From: Petrosia ficiformis
Lineage: Eukaryota > Porifera > Demospongiae > Haplosclerida > Petrosiidae
DNA length: 64,000 bases
Assembly (NCBI GenBank): GCA_947044365.1
Contig: OX345636.1
Location: forward strand, 11,427,809-11,491,808
Direction of reading: 5' to 3'
Shown here: positions 47,830 to 59,500 of the stretch, one piece after another
Position numbering within the stretch: the first letter of the stretch is position 1
Layout of the letters: the number at the start of each line of letters is the position of its first letter
Notes under the pieces: model-generated
What the model was told of the DNA's origin: nothing
Seen by the model: only the letters and a program-made list of their open reading frames with translations
The model's database searches: none
Program-made: the position numbers and the translations under genes

Positions 47830-48225
47830 GAGTCCCGGTAAGCAAGTTGGTGGAGGTAGTACTCCATGTCGGAAAAGGAGCCAAGTTTGGGGTAGAGAAA
47901 GAGAACGGTGTCCACATTATATGCAATAGTGTTTGAAATGGGAAGAATTTTGAAAAACAGGCTTAGTCCTCTAAGGGTTAAATGTTCTGAGAAGTATAGA
48001 TTGTTAGAAGCTACTTCTATTACTGCCGAGATCGAGTTTAATGCGATAAAGACGTACCTTGTAATCGGCATCAAAAGCAGTAAACACTTTTCCAATGATT
48101 CTTTGCAAGTCAAATTGCTAGTAAGATTTTCAACAAAACTCTTTCGCGATTGACTGAATTGTAATTGAACTCCATTAAGCAATCCATCAATTGCTACATC
48201 AATGTGGGAAGCTCTTTCTAGATCT
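47830..48225 (-). CDS. Candidate exon, unknown protein
   Basis: An open frame of about 130 codons follows a possible acceptor at about 48225 ('ttatatacaag'). The translation includes 'DVAIDGLLNGVQLQFSQSRK', 'NTIAYNVDTVLFLYPKLG' and 'YYLHQLAYRDSKVP'. Composition looks protein-like rather than random, but I recognise no family. The 3' boundary is unclear because the sequence runs towards the TIR element. It might belong with the two small candidate exons at 48568-48782. Confidence 0.3.
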
Positions 48226-48567
48226 TGTATATAATTATATGTATATACTTTTCATGCTGTAACACGTGGTGTCTAAAAATAGTATATCCGCTAGCGTGGG
48301 AAATATCTAATTAACGGCATTCAACGTGTGGGAGTTTCACGCTCCTTCTCTCTTACTTTTTTCATCATGCCCTCCTGACAGCATGCATAACCTGTATCAC
48401 AAACTAAATAGAAATTTATGCTCTTCCTTGCAACTACACTAGTAAACTAACCAATAAATTCGCTATTTACAACTTTATATATAGTGATATATACTCTTCT
48501 ACAGAACCCAGTTTCACAACACACAGAATGGAAGAGAACAATAATATTGACACACAAAGAAACATAC

Positions 48568-48628
48568 CTGGCCTCAGATTAATATTAACATTTGTTGGGA
48601 CAACCTGATTTAAACTAGAAAATGTATC
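48568..48628 (-). CDS. Candidate small exon X2
   Basis: The 61-base segment is bounded by acceptor 'atatacag' and donor 'gtatgt'. It is in frame with X1 and encodes 'TFSSLNQVVPTNVNINLRP'. There is no family match. Confidence 0.25.
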
Positions 48629-48689
48629 CTGTATATATTTAACACATGAGTATAGAGAATTAGAATAAAGTTGATGAGATAATACTCAC

Positions 48690-48782
48690 ATTACTTGTCT
48701 CTGCAATGCTTGCATGTGGACTCTGTATATCTGTACAAGATATATCATTTGTTGAGAGATAACATCTAGAACCAGTAAATTC
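48690..48782 (-). CDS. Candidate small exon X1
   Basis: The 93-base open segment is bounded by acceptor 'ctttgtag' and donor 'gtgagt'. It encodes 'EFTGSRCYLSTNDISCTD' and further residues. It was found by its splice signals, with no known family. With X2 it may be part of a small unknown gene between the synthase and copy C. Confidence 0.28.
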
Positions 48783-49059
48783 CTACAAAGGAAGTGACAC
48801 GAATATGAATTTTTAATACATGAAGTTTTGTAATTATTAATTTGCAAAAAAATCTATTATTGTAGACTCTTTAAGTGAAGAATAACATTTTCAATAAAAA
48901 TGTACGTAGGGACGTCAGTATCCAAAATGTATGCGAACAAGGTGAGGAGGTCAATGTTGGGCCCAAAATTAAACAAACCATTTCTGTATAACCTTACATA
49001 AGTACTTATACCACTATAAAACAAAATACAAAGAGCTGTACTTAGGATTGTGAAGTGGT

Positions 49060-49745
49060 GATGGTTGTCTGGTTGTCATAGCTCAATGGTAAGAGCACTG
49101 GTAGCTTCAGTCAGTGGCCCTTCATCTCCAGTATTGATTTTAAAAGTAGTATCTTGACTGGCAACTCTGATTTTCACTATTGAGACTGTCTGTAGTTCAG
49201 ATATTATAGTATCAAAAGGTAAAACACTGACAGCTGTAGTGTCCTCTGCGTTTGCATTTGTGAGGGGCATTCACAGCTGGACATTTTTCCCTGCTGTGCA
49301 CTCCCCTGCAACAGCGAGTGCAATGATTTGTAGTCTGCTTGTGTATCTTGTTTGCAGTTGATCCAGTTGTTCCTAAGTAGCTTTTTCCATTTATTTCTGA
49401 CTCTTTCTAGCATGATAGTGTTGCTCTTGCTGTTCCTCTCCGCTGGGCTGTACAATGCAGTGATATACTACTCTGATGTTTCACCTTCTCACTGGTTCTG
49501 TCTGTTAAAAATCACATTCTTGCAAACATCAAGAAACTGTTGAACTTGGCTATATGACGTTGTCGTATTTCCCTCTGGCTTCAATCAAATATCAGTAGAA
49601 GCCAGCTATCCTCTGCCTCTTCTCCAAGACATGTAACAATGTGCTCACTTGTCTGTCATCTCCCTCAGTATCAAGTTGTATGTCAACACGAAATTGTTCA
49701 AAACGTTTCTTCCAGCATACCACAATGTCATGCATACTTTATATG
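49060..49745 (-). pseudogene. Decayed Ty3/gypsy-like gag-protease relic
   Basis: Read on the minus strand from about 49745, a gag-like segment ('WKKRFEQFRVDIQL', then a run of helix-type residues) is followed by broken frames. These contain 'CECPSQMQTQ' and then a protease-like part, 'VSIVKIRVASQDTTFKINTG', resembling the region around the catalytic Asp-Thr-Gly with Asp changed to Asn. Frames are interrupted several times. I infer a fragment of an LTR retrotransposon; no LTRs were found in the window. Confidence 0.55.
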
Positions 49746-50583
49746 ATTATGCTATAAATAGTACCTGTTCACAATATCACAACTGAACAATTCTTTTTGC
49801 CTTGTTGTGGCTAGGTTATACCTGGTGTCTCGTGATGCCAGGCATCTCACATAAAAATATATATATACCGTATAGCTGGTATTTTTAACGTGGAATTTAT
49901 TTTCGCTTAAATTCGCGGTCAATTAACAGTCATAATAGTTACTGTAGTGATACATTACTTGTAAATCTTACATGGGGCATTGCTGTTACTCTGTGATACC
50001 ACAATGTAGAAGTGGTTAGTGGATTGTTTCTTCATATCACGAAATAATGTTATATATAGTATAAGAATTATGTTAGGTTGTTTATAGTTGTTGTACAGTT
50101 ATATAGTAGTTCTGTCTTCCTATTGTTTCGTCATTAGTTTATGGTACGTGTGGTTTACTTCGCCTATAAGGTTACAGCAGTTAGTTAAGTTTGTTGTTAA
50201 GGTACCATCCCAATTGTTTTTTGGGAGGTATTTACATGATCTTCATTCTAGTTTTTTTTATAAGCTCAAAGGTTAAGCTCATTAATTAAATTAATTTAGA
50301 AGATTTCTTTGTTATTGAAGTCATACAACATTATTTTTTTAATTCATGAAATAATCAGCAATAACTTTAATTTCACCAAAAATACTAAAATTATTATAAC
50401 TATAATTATAATGTAAAACAGAACAACAAACTTAATATCGAAAATAATAGTTTAAAAAAAGTCTTTTAAAAATGTAACCAACATTCTACAATTTAAAAAC
50501 TGATAATAGCTACTATGTCCTAACGAAAATAAAATCAGTATATGTAATTATATTATCGTAATTATCACATGTCTAACTATTAA
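49746..50583. other. 3' flank of the NRPS-PKS gene, no gene recognised
   Basis: AT-rich sequence downstream of the synthase stop codon. The stretch 49868-49925 ('accgtatagctggtattttt' and on) looks like part of a dispersed repeat, but there is only one copy in the window. A minus-strand ATTAAA hexamer lies at about 50366-50371, some 215 bases past the stop, as a weak poly(A) candidate. Confidence 0.45.
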
Positions 50584-53500
50584 TCACACAACTATAAAAT
50601 CGACACTACAGTCCTTGCATTCTGAAATTCTTTTCTTTGCTATTGATGATAGGACACGACTAGGTGCAACTTCAATGAAGCTTCGAACTCCTGATTCAAA
50701 TGCTGTCAGCATAGATTGCTTCCACTGTACTGGTGAAACCAATTGTTCCTTGAGTGAGGATTTTATCTCATCTGGAGTTACGACGATTTGTCCATATACA
50801 TTCATAATGATGGGAATTGATGGCTTTAAGAATTGTACCATATCAATGACAGGATCAACCTTCTCTGCTGCTTTCTTCATGTATGAGGAGTGGAAGGCAC
50901 CAGCTACCCGCAATTTTCTTACATCAATCACAGTTAATTGCTGTTTGTGCTCTGTGTGGAGCAGGGAATCAATCAGGGCATCACAGTCTTCTTCTGTTCC
51001 TGCTACTGTGTGTTGATTATCTGCTAGAAATGTTGAGATTTGCATTCGAGGAAAACTGTGATCAAGAAATGCTTGTAGTTGCTCCAGTGTAGGACCAAAT
51101 ACACTTACCATTCCTGTGAACGACTGTTTAACTTCATCTTCCATAACTTTCCCTCGTAGTTGAACCAACCTCAGAGCATCTTCAAAACTCATAGCATTTA
51201 CATATACAAGTGCTGCAAACTCTCCTACACTTAGTCCTGCTACATGTGTTACTTTGCGTAATATATCCGGTCTTTCTATTTTAAGCTGTTCTAGCTTGGC
51301 AATGCAACCTGTAAGCAACGATACTTGGACAAATTCCGTAGATTTGAGTTTCTCTTCAACTTCAAAAGAATCTTTCAAGCAGATTTCCAAAACATTGTAT
51401 CCCAAAACTTGTTCACCCCTCCTAAAAATGGCCTCTGCTTCTGGAACACCCTTCATATTTCTTATCATGCCTACCTTTTGTGCTCCTTGCCCAGGAAACA
51501 TGAGCAAGGATGGTTCTTCTTCCATTTTGTGGCTTATTGAAGCAGTTTTAGACACTCCAGTCAAAATCTGCTGACTGTTAACACCACTGTTCAGTGACCT
51601 ACTCAATGTGGAACTCTCGTTCGATTCTGTAAGTTCTTCCATTCCATCTGCTATATAATTAGCTAGAGCCTGAAGTGTTGGGTACCCATAGGTGTCAGCT
51701 ATTTCCAGCTGGTAGCCTATTCGTACATGGACTAAGTTCATCATCTGGATTGCCAACAGAGATTCACCTCCCAATGAATTGAAGTCATCATTTGGTTCAA
51801 TGACATCCACTCCTAGGACTTCATGCCAAATCCTTTTTAATTCCTTTTGAATTGCTCCTCTGTCAATAATAAGACCTTCAGTATCTGTATCTTTTTCTCC
51901 ATCATCCAGTTCATTGTACTTCTTAACTGGATCAAAGTGATGCGCATCTGTTTCCCACCACCCAAGCTTTGGCAGATCTGAATGGGCATTTTCGTTCAGC
52001 TTCTTACTACTGCATATAAAAAGAAATTTCTCAACATGACTTCTTTCATATTTGTCAAATGGACATGAAACAAATGAACCAAATCCTGCTTTACCTAGTA
52101 CTATTTCCCATTTCTCAGGTTCCATCATTGGCTCAGCTGGTCTAAGATCATAATCTTTGAAGAACCACCATCCATCTAGAATGCCCCAAGCAAGTGTGGC
52201 CCAAGTTTCATTTTTTGCACTTTCAATGATGAACAGTGTACCATCTGTACCAAGGCAAGACTTGAGGTTCATCACTGACTCCATGATACTCTGTGTGGTG
52301 TGTATAACATTGTATGAAATAACAATATCAAATGATCCGTAAAGACCTTGGTTTGGTGCACTTTTAGTAATGTCAAATGTGGAGAATCTCATCATGTACA
52401 AATAATCACAAAACAAGAGTTTTGCATGTTCCACGAAAGATTTACCTAGATCTGTAAACCAATACTCAATATTAGGAACATCTCTTAACTTTGGGAGAAG
52501 TTGTCTGGTAACATGGCCAACACCAGCACCAACTTCTAAGACCCTGACTGTTTTCCCCCGATTAGAGAGTTGCTTAGCATAGGCCGCTATCAGTTGCATG
52601 TACATATTATAATAGACATCACCAAGCAAATCACCAAGTTTGTCAAACTGGTACATAAAGTTAAGGTCGCCTTTAGGATAGATAACAGAAAGTGGACTCA
52701 TTTCACCTTGCAGCACTAGTTTTAAGTTCTTTGAACAGTATAGGGGGAACCTAAAGCAGTCAGCCCATGAAGGATATTTTTCAATTGTATATTTGGCAAT
52801 GACTTCTGGTTCTGTATTCAAAACATGTTGACAATTGAATTGAAAAGAGTTAAGACAATGTATGGTATCATCCCAACCAGTGGCTATGACTAGATTGTTA
52901 ATCAAAAGTTCTCTGATCATCACAAAGAAGAGCTTCTCATACTTGGTAATCATGCCCGACAGAGAAAAGGCATCTCTGAAGGTGATCATTTTGCTCTTCT
53001 GCAAATATTCTGACAAGTCTGTGCAAAGGAAATACTTGATGATGATGGAAGTACAGAACTTGTTTTGAAATTCATGGAGTTCTTGTGTTGGGCCAAGTGG
53101 TAGAGTTTTCACCAATTCTCTTGTTTCCCACACCTTTCTCTGTAATAGATCATATAAACCTTCTGAATTTGTGTCTATTACTTTCGAAGTGGTGTCAAGC
53201 CAGTGCCTAGATTCACTGTACATTGCTATAGTTACTCCCAATGCACTGTCAATTTGGCAATGATTGTTAGAAAAAAGATTTTCGATATCAATCTGTCCAT
53301 TCATCAGATAGTGATCGACTGCATGAATTGTGTGTGTTAGCTTATGTTGTTTGGGACAGTATAAATAAATATCATTGCGTACTTTGGCCAACTGTAACAG
53401 AATGTCAGTATTGTCTGAAGCGCTAATATTATTCATAATATGCGATATTTGAACAGGACATTTAGCCATTATCACTAGACGCCATTGATTGTGCCCAATT

Positions 53501-56500
53501 TTAACTTCAGCCAAATCTTTCAACCTGTGGGCGACAGTCAGGCACAAGCTAGCTAGAGTGTTACTTTTTGTCTTCTGTATCGTGAGTTGTAACAATGTAT
53601 TGTGGAGCGATATTTGCTTTCTAACCTGTTCTATACTATTGCCACAGATTAGAAGAGGATAAGAGTTAAGTTCTATTTCATCAATATGGACTTGGGAACT
53701 ATGCTCAGATATTATTGCATGGCAATTAGTTCCAGTTAGACCAAATGAACTCACACCTGCTACTCTTACTCCTGTTTCACTTTCTTTCCAAAGAATTGTT
53801 TCGGTAGGAACAAATAAAGATGACTTGACGAGTTCGGCATTTGCTGCTTTGAAATTAGCTGTTGGTGCAAGCTGTTTACTGAGAAGAGAGGCTAGCACTT
53901 TAAAAACCCCAAGCAGGCCAGCTGCAGAGTCTAGATGACCAAACATACTTTTTACAGAGCCTACAGGCAATTTGTTGCTCTTAAAGACTGATGCCAGTGC
54001 TGCAATTTCTATTCTGTCTCCCAGTTTTGTTCCAGTACCATGGGATTCTACAAAGGAAACATCCGACTGTTTGAGTTTAGCAGCTTTCAAGGCTTCTTGT
54101 ATAACGATTTGCTGTGAGCTGCAAGTCGGTGCAGTTATTCCATTTCCATGACCAACACTGTTAGATGCGATGCCCTTGACAATACCATAGATATGTTTTT
54201 TTCTACCGAGAGCATTCTTGAGAGGTTCCACATGCAGACACAACACACCTTCACCAACTGCAGTGCCACATGCATCTTTGTCAAAAGGTCTGCAGTGAAA
54301 GTCTGACGATAGAATACTTGTTTTGCCAAAAATACCTGTTTTTGCTGGATAGAGTACAAGGCTAACACCTCCTACCAATGCACTTTCACACTCATTTCTC
54401 TTTATTGACTCACATGCTTCTTTCAATGCAATTAGTGAAGACGAACAAGCAGTGTCGATAAGCATTGTAGGGCCTTTAAGGTCCCACTGGTAGGCAATTC
54501 GAGTGGCAATCATTCCAGGCATTAATCCTGAAACGCATACTGCTTCATCCGGGTGATTGAGTTGAGAGTACCCAATCTCAGAACTTCCGACGAACACACC
54601 GATTTTAGAACCTTTAATCTCAGACAGTTTAGTACCTTCTGCCAGAGCTTCAGTTGCTACATGAAGAAAAAGCCTTTGTTCAGGAGACATGAACTTTGCT
54701 TCACCTGGTGCTATCTTAAAAAAGTGGTGATCGAAGTGGTCAATTTTTTCAAGAAAAGCTCCTTGAAATGTATCAGCTTCAGATAGTTTCTTTGCATCAT
54801 ATGATGAAAGGCAGCTTATTACATCATTCCTTCTTGACTCAGGAAAGTTTCTAATTAAATCACTACCCCTTTCTAATACTTCCCAAAGTTGTGATAGTGA
54901 CATGATCCCCCCTGGGAGTCTCAGACCTAAACCAGTAATTGCTACATCATCTAGATTTTGACTTTCTGTATTTCCATCAAATTCTCCTTCAACTGGTTGG
55001 TAATCATCTGTTTCAATTTTTGTGTTCTCATTACAAATATATCCTGCGAGAGAGGTTATGCTTGGGTGAGAGAATATGTCAGCAATTCCAACATTAAATG
55101 TCGTTTTCTGTTTTATTAACGAAGAGAAATGAATTAGAATTAATGAGTGACCACCCTGTTCCATGAATGTCAGTTCAGAGTGAATTTGATTGGAGTCTGA
55201 CATTCCCATTGCTTCAGCAAATAGTTCTTTTAAAGTTGATGTAGCTGAATACTGACTGCAATTTGTAGTCTTAATTTCAGGTTTAGTCACCAAAACTTCT
55301 GAGACTTTTGGCAGAGCTCTGTGGTTAACTTTTCCATGTGCAGTGAGAGGTATTTCGTCAATAATATGTACAATATCAGGCAACATATAGTATGGCAATT
55401 TCAGTTGGTTGCATACAGTTTGCCGGTCTAAATTACATTCATTACAATTCACATTGGGAACCACAAAAGCACAAAGAAATTGAATTCCACTGTCGTCACC
55501 ACTGGTCATGGGAACAACACATGTGTCCTTTATACCGTTGATAGATTTGACTAGCTGGTTTTCAATTTCAGCAGTGCTGATTCGAAAGCCTCGGAGCTTA
55601 ACCATATTGTCCAGTCGGCCTAGAAGCTCAACATTTCCAGAGGGCAGCCAGCAAGCAGCATCACCAGTCATTAGTGCATAACACTGTAGATGTTTTACAG
55701 GAACTAATTCAACATCACCTTTACCTAAAACTGGACCACTAATGCAGAGTTCACCAATTGTGCCAATTGGACAGACTTGAAGAGTTTTTGAGTCTAGAAT
55801 GTGAAAATTTACACCTGGTAATGGTTTACCAATTGGCACTGCTCCACTTCTTGTTTTTGGGAGATGGTCTCCTTCAAAGAACGAAGAATCGATGGTAGCT
55901 TCAGTCATTCCATAACTGTTGATCAGTCTTTGGTCTTTCCTAAGTAGGCCTTTGACTCTCTCATACAAGTGACAATGTAGTATATCAGAGCCCAGAATGA
56001 GAAGTTTAAGAGAATCTAAGTCACCAATACTAGCGTTCTCAACAAGCTGTAAGCCAAATTGAGGCGTAACTTCAGACATAGTTATTTTGTGTTTCTTAAT
56101 AAGATTAATTATGTAAGGCACATCCAATCTATACATATCAGGACACATAACAAGCTGGCCCTGAGCACAAACAAGAGCTCTGGTTACATCACCTACAAAG
56201 ACATCAAAAGACAATGGTGCCCATTGTAGTACATTAACTTTAAAGGTGTTCATTTTGTACTCTTCTTTCCAAGCATTAGCAATACATCCAAGGCTCTTGT
56301 GTGAGATCTTGCATTGCTTTGGCGTGCCAGTAGACCCAGAAGTTTGGATGATGTAAGCCAGGTCATCTTCAGATGTCATTAACATCACTTGAAAGTCTTC
56401 TGATGGGTCTTTAGTGAGTTCTTTCACATCCAACATTGGACAAGTTTGAAAATTCTTTACTATTGAAGAAATGCTATCAAGTTGAACATTAAACAAAACC

Positions 56501-59500
56501 GCAGCCGGTACACTTCGTTCGAAAATATCTTGGAGGCAATTCTGATTGCTTAGGGCAACTGGTAGGAAGTGACCTCCAGCTTTCCAGATGCCCAGAATTG
56601 ATGCAATTACATACTCATTTTTATTCATCACAATCACTACAGGTTTGCTTTTCAAACTGGTTGTATCCACATATTTGTAAAGACCATGTGCAATTCTATT
56701 GGCCATCTCATTCAGTTGATTGTAAGATAGCAAAGTATTATTACAAATCACCGAGATAGCATCTGGGTTTTGTACAACATGCTCCTCAAATGCTTTAAAA
56801 ATTAACATGTTTCCTTTGGGATTATAGGCATCATGAGACGAATTGAATGACTTCAATAATTCGTGCTCAAGAGGAGAGAGAGAGTCAATATCAAGCAGTT
56901 TAGAGTCGGTTGCTTTCAATGCTTTGCTGTACATTTTAACTATGCCATCAGTTAACCTTACAGCAATTTCATCATTTACAAGTTCAACAGCCCATTCAGT
57001 TTGGAGTTCAACAATTGACTCTTCCTCATTGTAGATGATATCTAGACTTAAAGGCATTTTAGCATGTTTTGAATGCACTTTCAACTCGTTTTCATATTTG
57101 CAACATGTAGAATAGTTGAACATCACACAGCAGAATGAATTCGCACCTTTACCATGCTCTTTCCATAATCTGTTTGTAACCTGGTCAAGAGGATATTGTG
57201 AATGGCTTAACGTCTTCAGCCAGCTTTCAGCAACAGTTTTGATATATTCTCTTAAAGTCATGCTTGGATCTACAACTATTCTGAATAAAACAGTGTTTAC
57301 AAAGAGGCCATCTGTATATTGATAGATGTCAGTCCGTGTTGTAACTGGAATGGCAAAGGTTATCTCATTCACACCTAGATATCTCTGCACTACTAGCGAG
57401 GTACAAGAAAGATAGAACTGAAACTGTGTCACAGCTAAAGCATTGCAATATGAAGTAATCTCTTCAACAGTCTCAGGAGGAATGCATTTGCAGCAATTCA
57501 TTGCCGAGTAGATATTTGTATCACTCCATGTAGATACAGTTTTAGGAAGAATTGCTAAATTGACATCAGGTGGGAGGGTGGCAAACATATCTTTCCAGAA
57601 CTTGCCATCAATATCATATTTTGATGATCTGAAATAGCTGTCCTCAGAGGTAATAAAAGAGGCAAAAGATGCGCTATTAGCAACTGCATTTCTTTTTAGT
57701 GATGATTCACCCATAAGTTTGAGAAGATCCTGAGAAATGTGTTTTAGTGTGATATCGTCAATGATCATGTGGTGGATATGTAGTACTAGGATACTGAAAT
57801 CGCCGGCTTTCAAATGTCGAAAGATGGCTAGTGGAGTTGAGAGTATATCTATTGAAGGAATTGATCTCCTCAGAAAATCAGCTGCAGTCTCCATATCTTC
57901 AACTACTTCAGGCTGAACTGCATAAGCACATTCTCCTTCATCATTCAGAATCATTATATATCTTTGACTTTGAGTGTCTATTTCAATTCTAGATTTTAGG
58001 ATTGGGTGCTCCTTCACTAAATCTTTTAGAATGTCTTGTGAATTTATTCTATTTCTTGTGAAGCAAGAAATTGTTTCAACGTAAGCGGTTGAATCAGGAG
58101 CAGACAACTGCATCATTACCATTCTTTGTTGAGCTGTAGAGAGGCTCACAATTTTCTCATTCAACTGCCTTACTTCTTTCTTGTCTTCACGAGTGATCTT
58201 AGCATGTAAAACAATGGCTTTGAAATCACTGTAGATGGGATTTTGTAGTAAATCCATGATACTAATGTCAATGCCACAGATTCTCTGGAGCTTTGACACT
58301 AGAAATACGGCAAAGAATGAGTTACCACCACACGTGAAGAAATTAACAGAATCTTCAGGTTCCCATTTAATATGAAGTACTTCCATCCATGCTAATTTCA
58401 GACAAAGTTGTCTATCCAAAATTTCTCCATCTACATGCTTCAAATCATCTTTAATGAGATATTCACATGGTGGAATGATGGGGAACATATCATGCTGAAT
58501 ACTTTGCTGCTTTTGGGATGAAGACCACACCGTATCAATCCACTGATTTACTTCTCTAAAACCCATGACACAGTGAGCACTTGTCAAAGCTAGTTTACCA
58601 TGGCTCTCCACCAATACTTCAACCGGGTATACATTTTCAGAAAACTCATCCAGGTCAGCCAGGTATTGAATTTGGTGAATTTTCTCAACAGATGTTGGCA
58701 AATTGAAGCTGTCTACTGTAATATACATAAGAGACAGTCCACTACACTCTACATTTAGTGACTTTAGAAACTCCAGACATGGAATGTTGCGACCTGTCTG
58801 ATTAACTGCTAATTGAAGACAATTTGATTTTGCCTCATTTGTAATTTCATACAGGATTCTCCGTTCTACTTCCCTTCCAAGAGCTCTGCAGCTCAGCACC
58901 CATTCGTTAACAAATAAGTTATTAGCACATTTAGAGAGTAAGACAACACTTATAATGCCATAAGAACCATGCTGATCTTCAAGTGATATCAACCAGCAAT
59001 AATCTTCATCTCTTGCATCATTTAACTTGATGTTTACATTATTCAATTTGAATTGAGTTGTTCTGTGCAGAAGTTCAGTAGCTCTTTTAAACAGTTTTTC
59101 GTTATGTTTTAGTGAAGCAACTGTAGTCTTACACAATGTAAGTTTCATTTCCCACTGCAAAAGTAGTTCAAGCAGCTTAAATGTGGTAGCTGAAGAATCC
59201 CCATTTTCTATGTTTTTGACCTCTTTCTGTCGGGCAAACTCACTTTTGTACATTTCAGTCCTATTGATAGATTCACTAGTGACACACATTTTGTCAAGCA
59301 ACCATAGACTATCTAGCAAGGGAGATACAAGCTGTTGTTCACTTGGAAACTGGAGTGTGAAGACTTCAGGATGAGATTCGATCATTGTTTCACATTCAAG
59401 GCTACTGTCATCAATAAAAACAAAGGTGTCTAGACCAAGATTCAGTAACTGCGAAACATGCATGATATTTGTAGCTTTCTGTTCCCAGTTAGCACTAATA

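Noticed and set aside
49073..49145. tRNA-like start ('catagctcaatggtaagagcac') suggesting a tRNA or tRNA-derived SINE
   Set aside because: It resembles an A box, but no B box, anticodon stem or acceptor pairing follows, and the stretch reads through as part of the gypsy-like relic on the other strand.
54553..54786. Plus-strand ORFs opposite the NRPS-PKS (this and about fifteen others)
   Set aside because: All are antisense shadows of the long minus-strand frame and show no independent signals.
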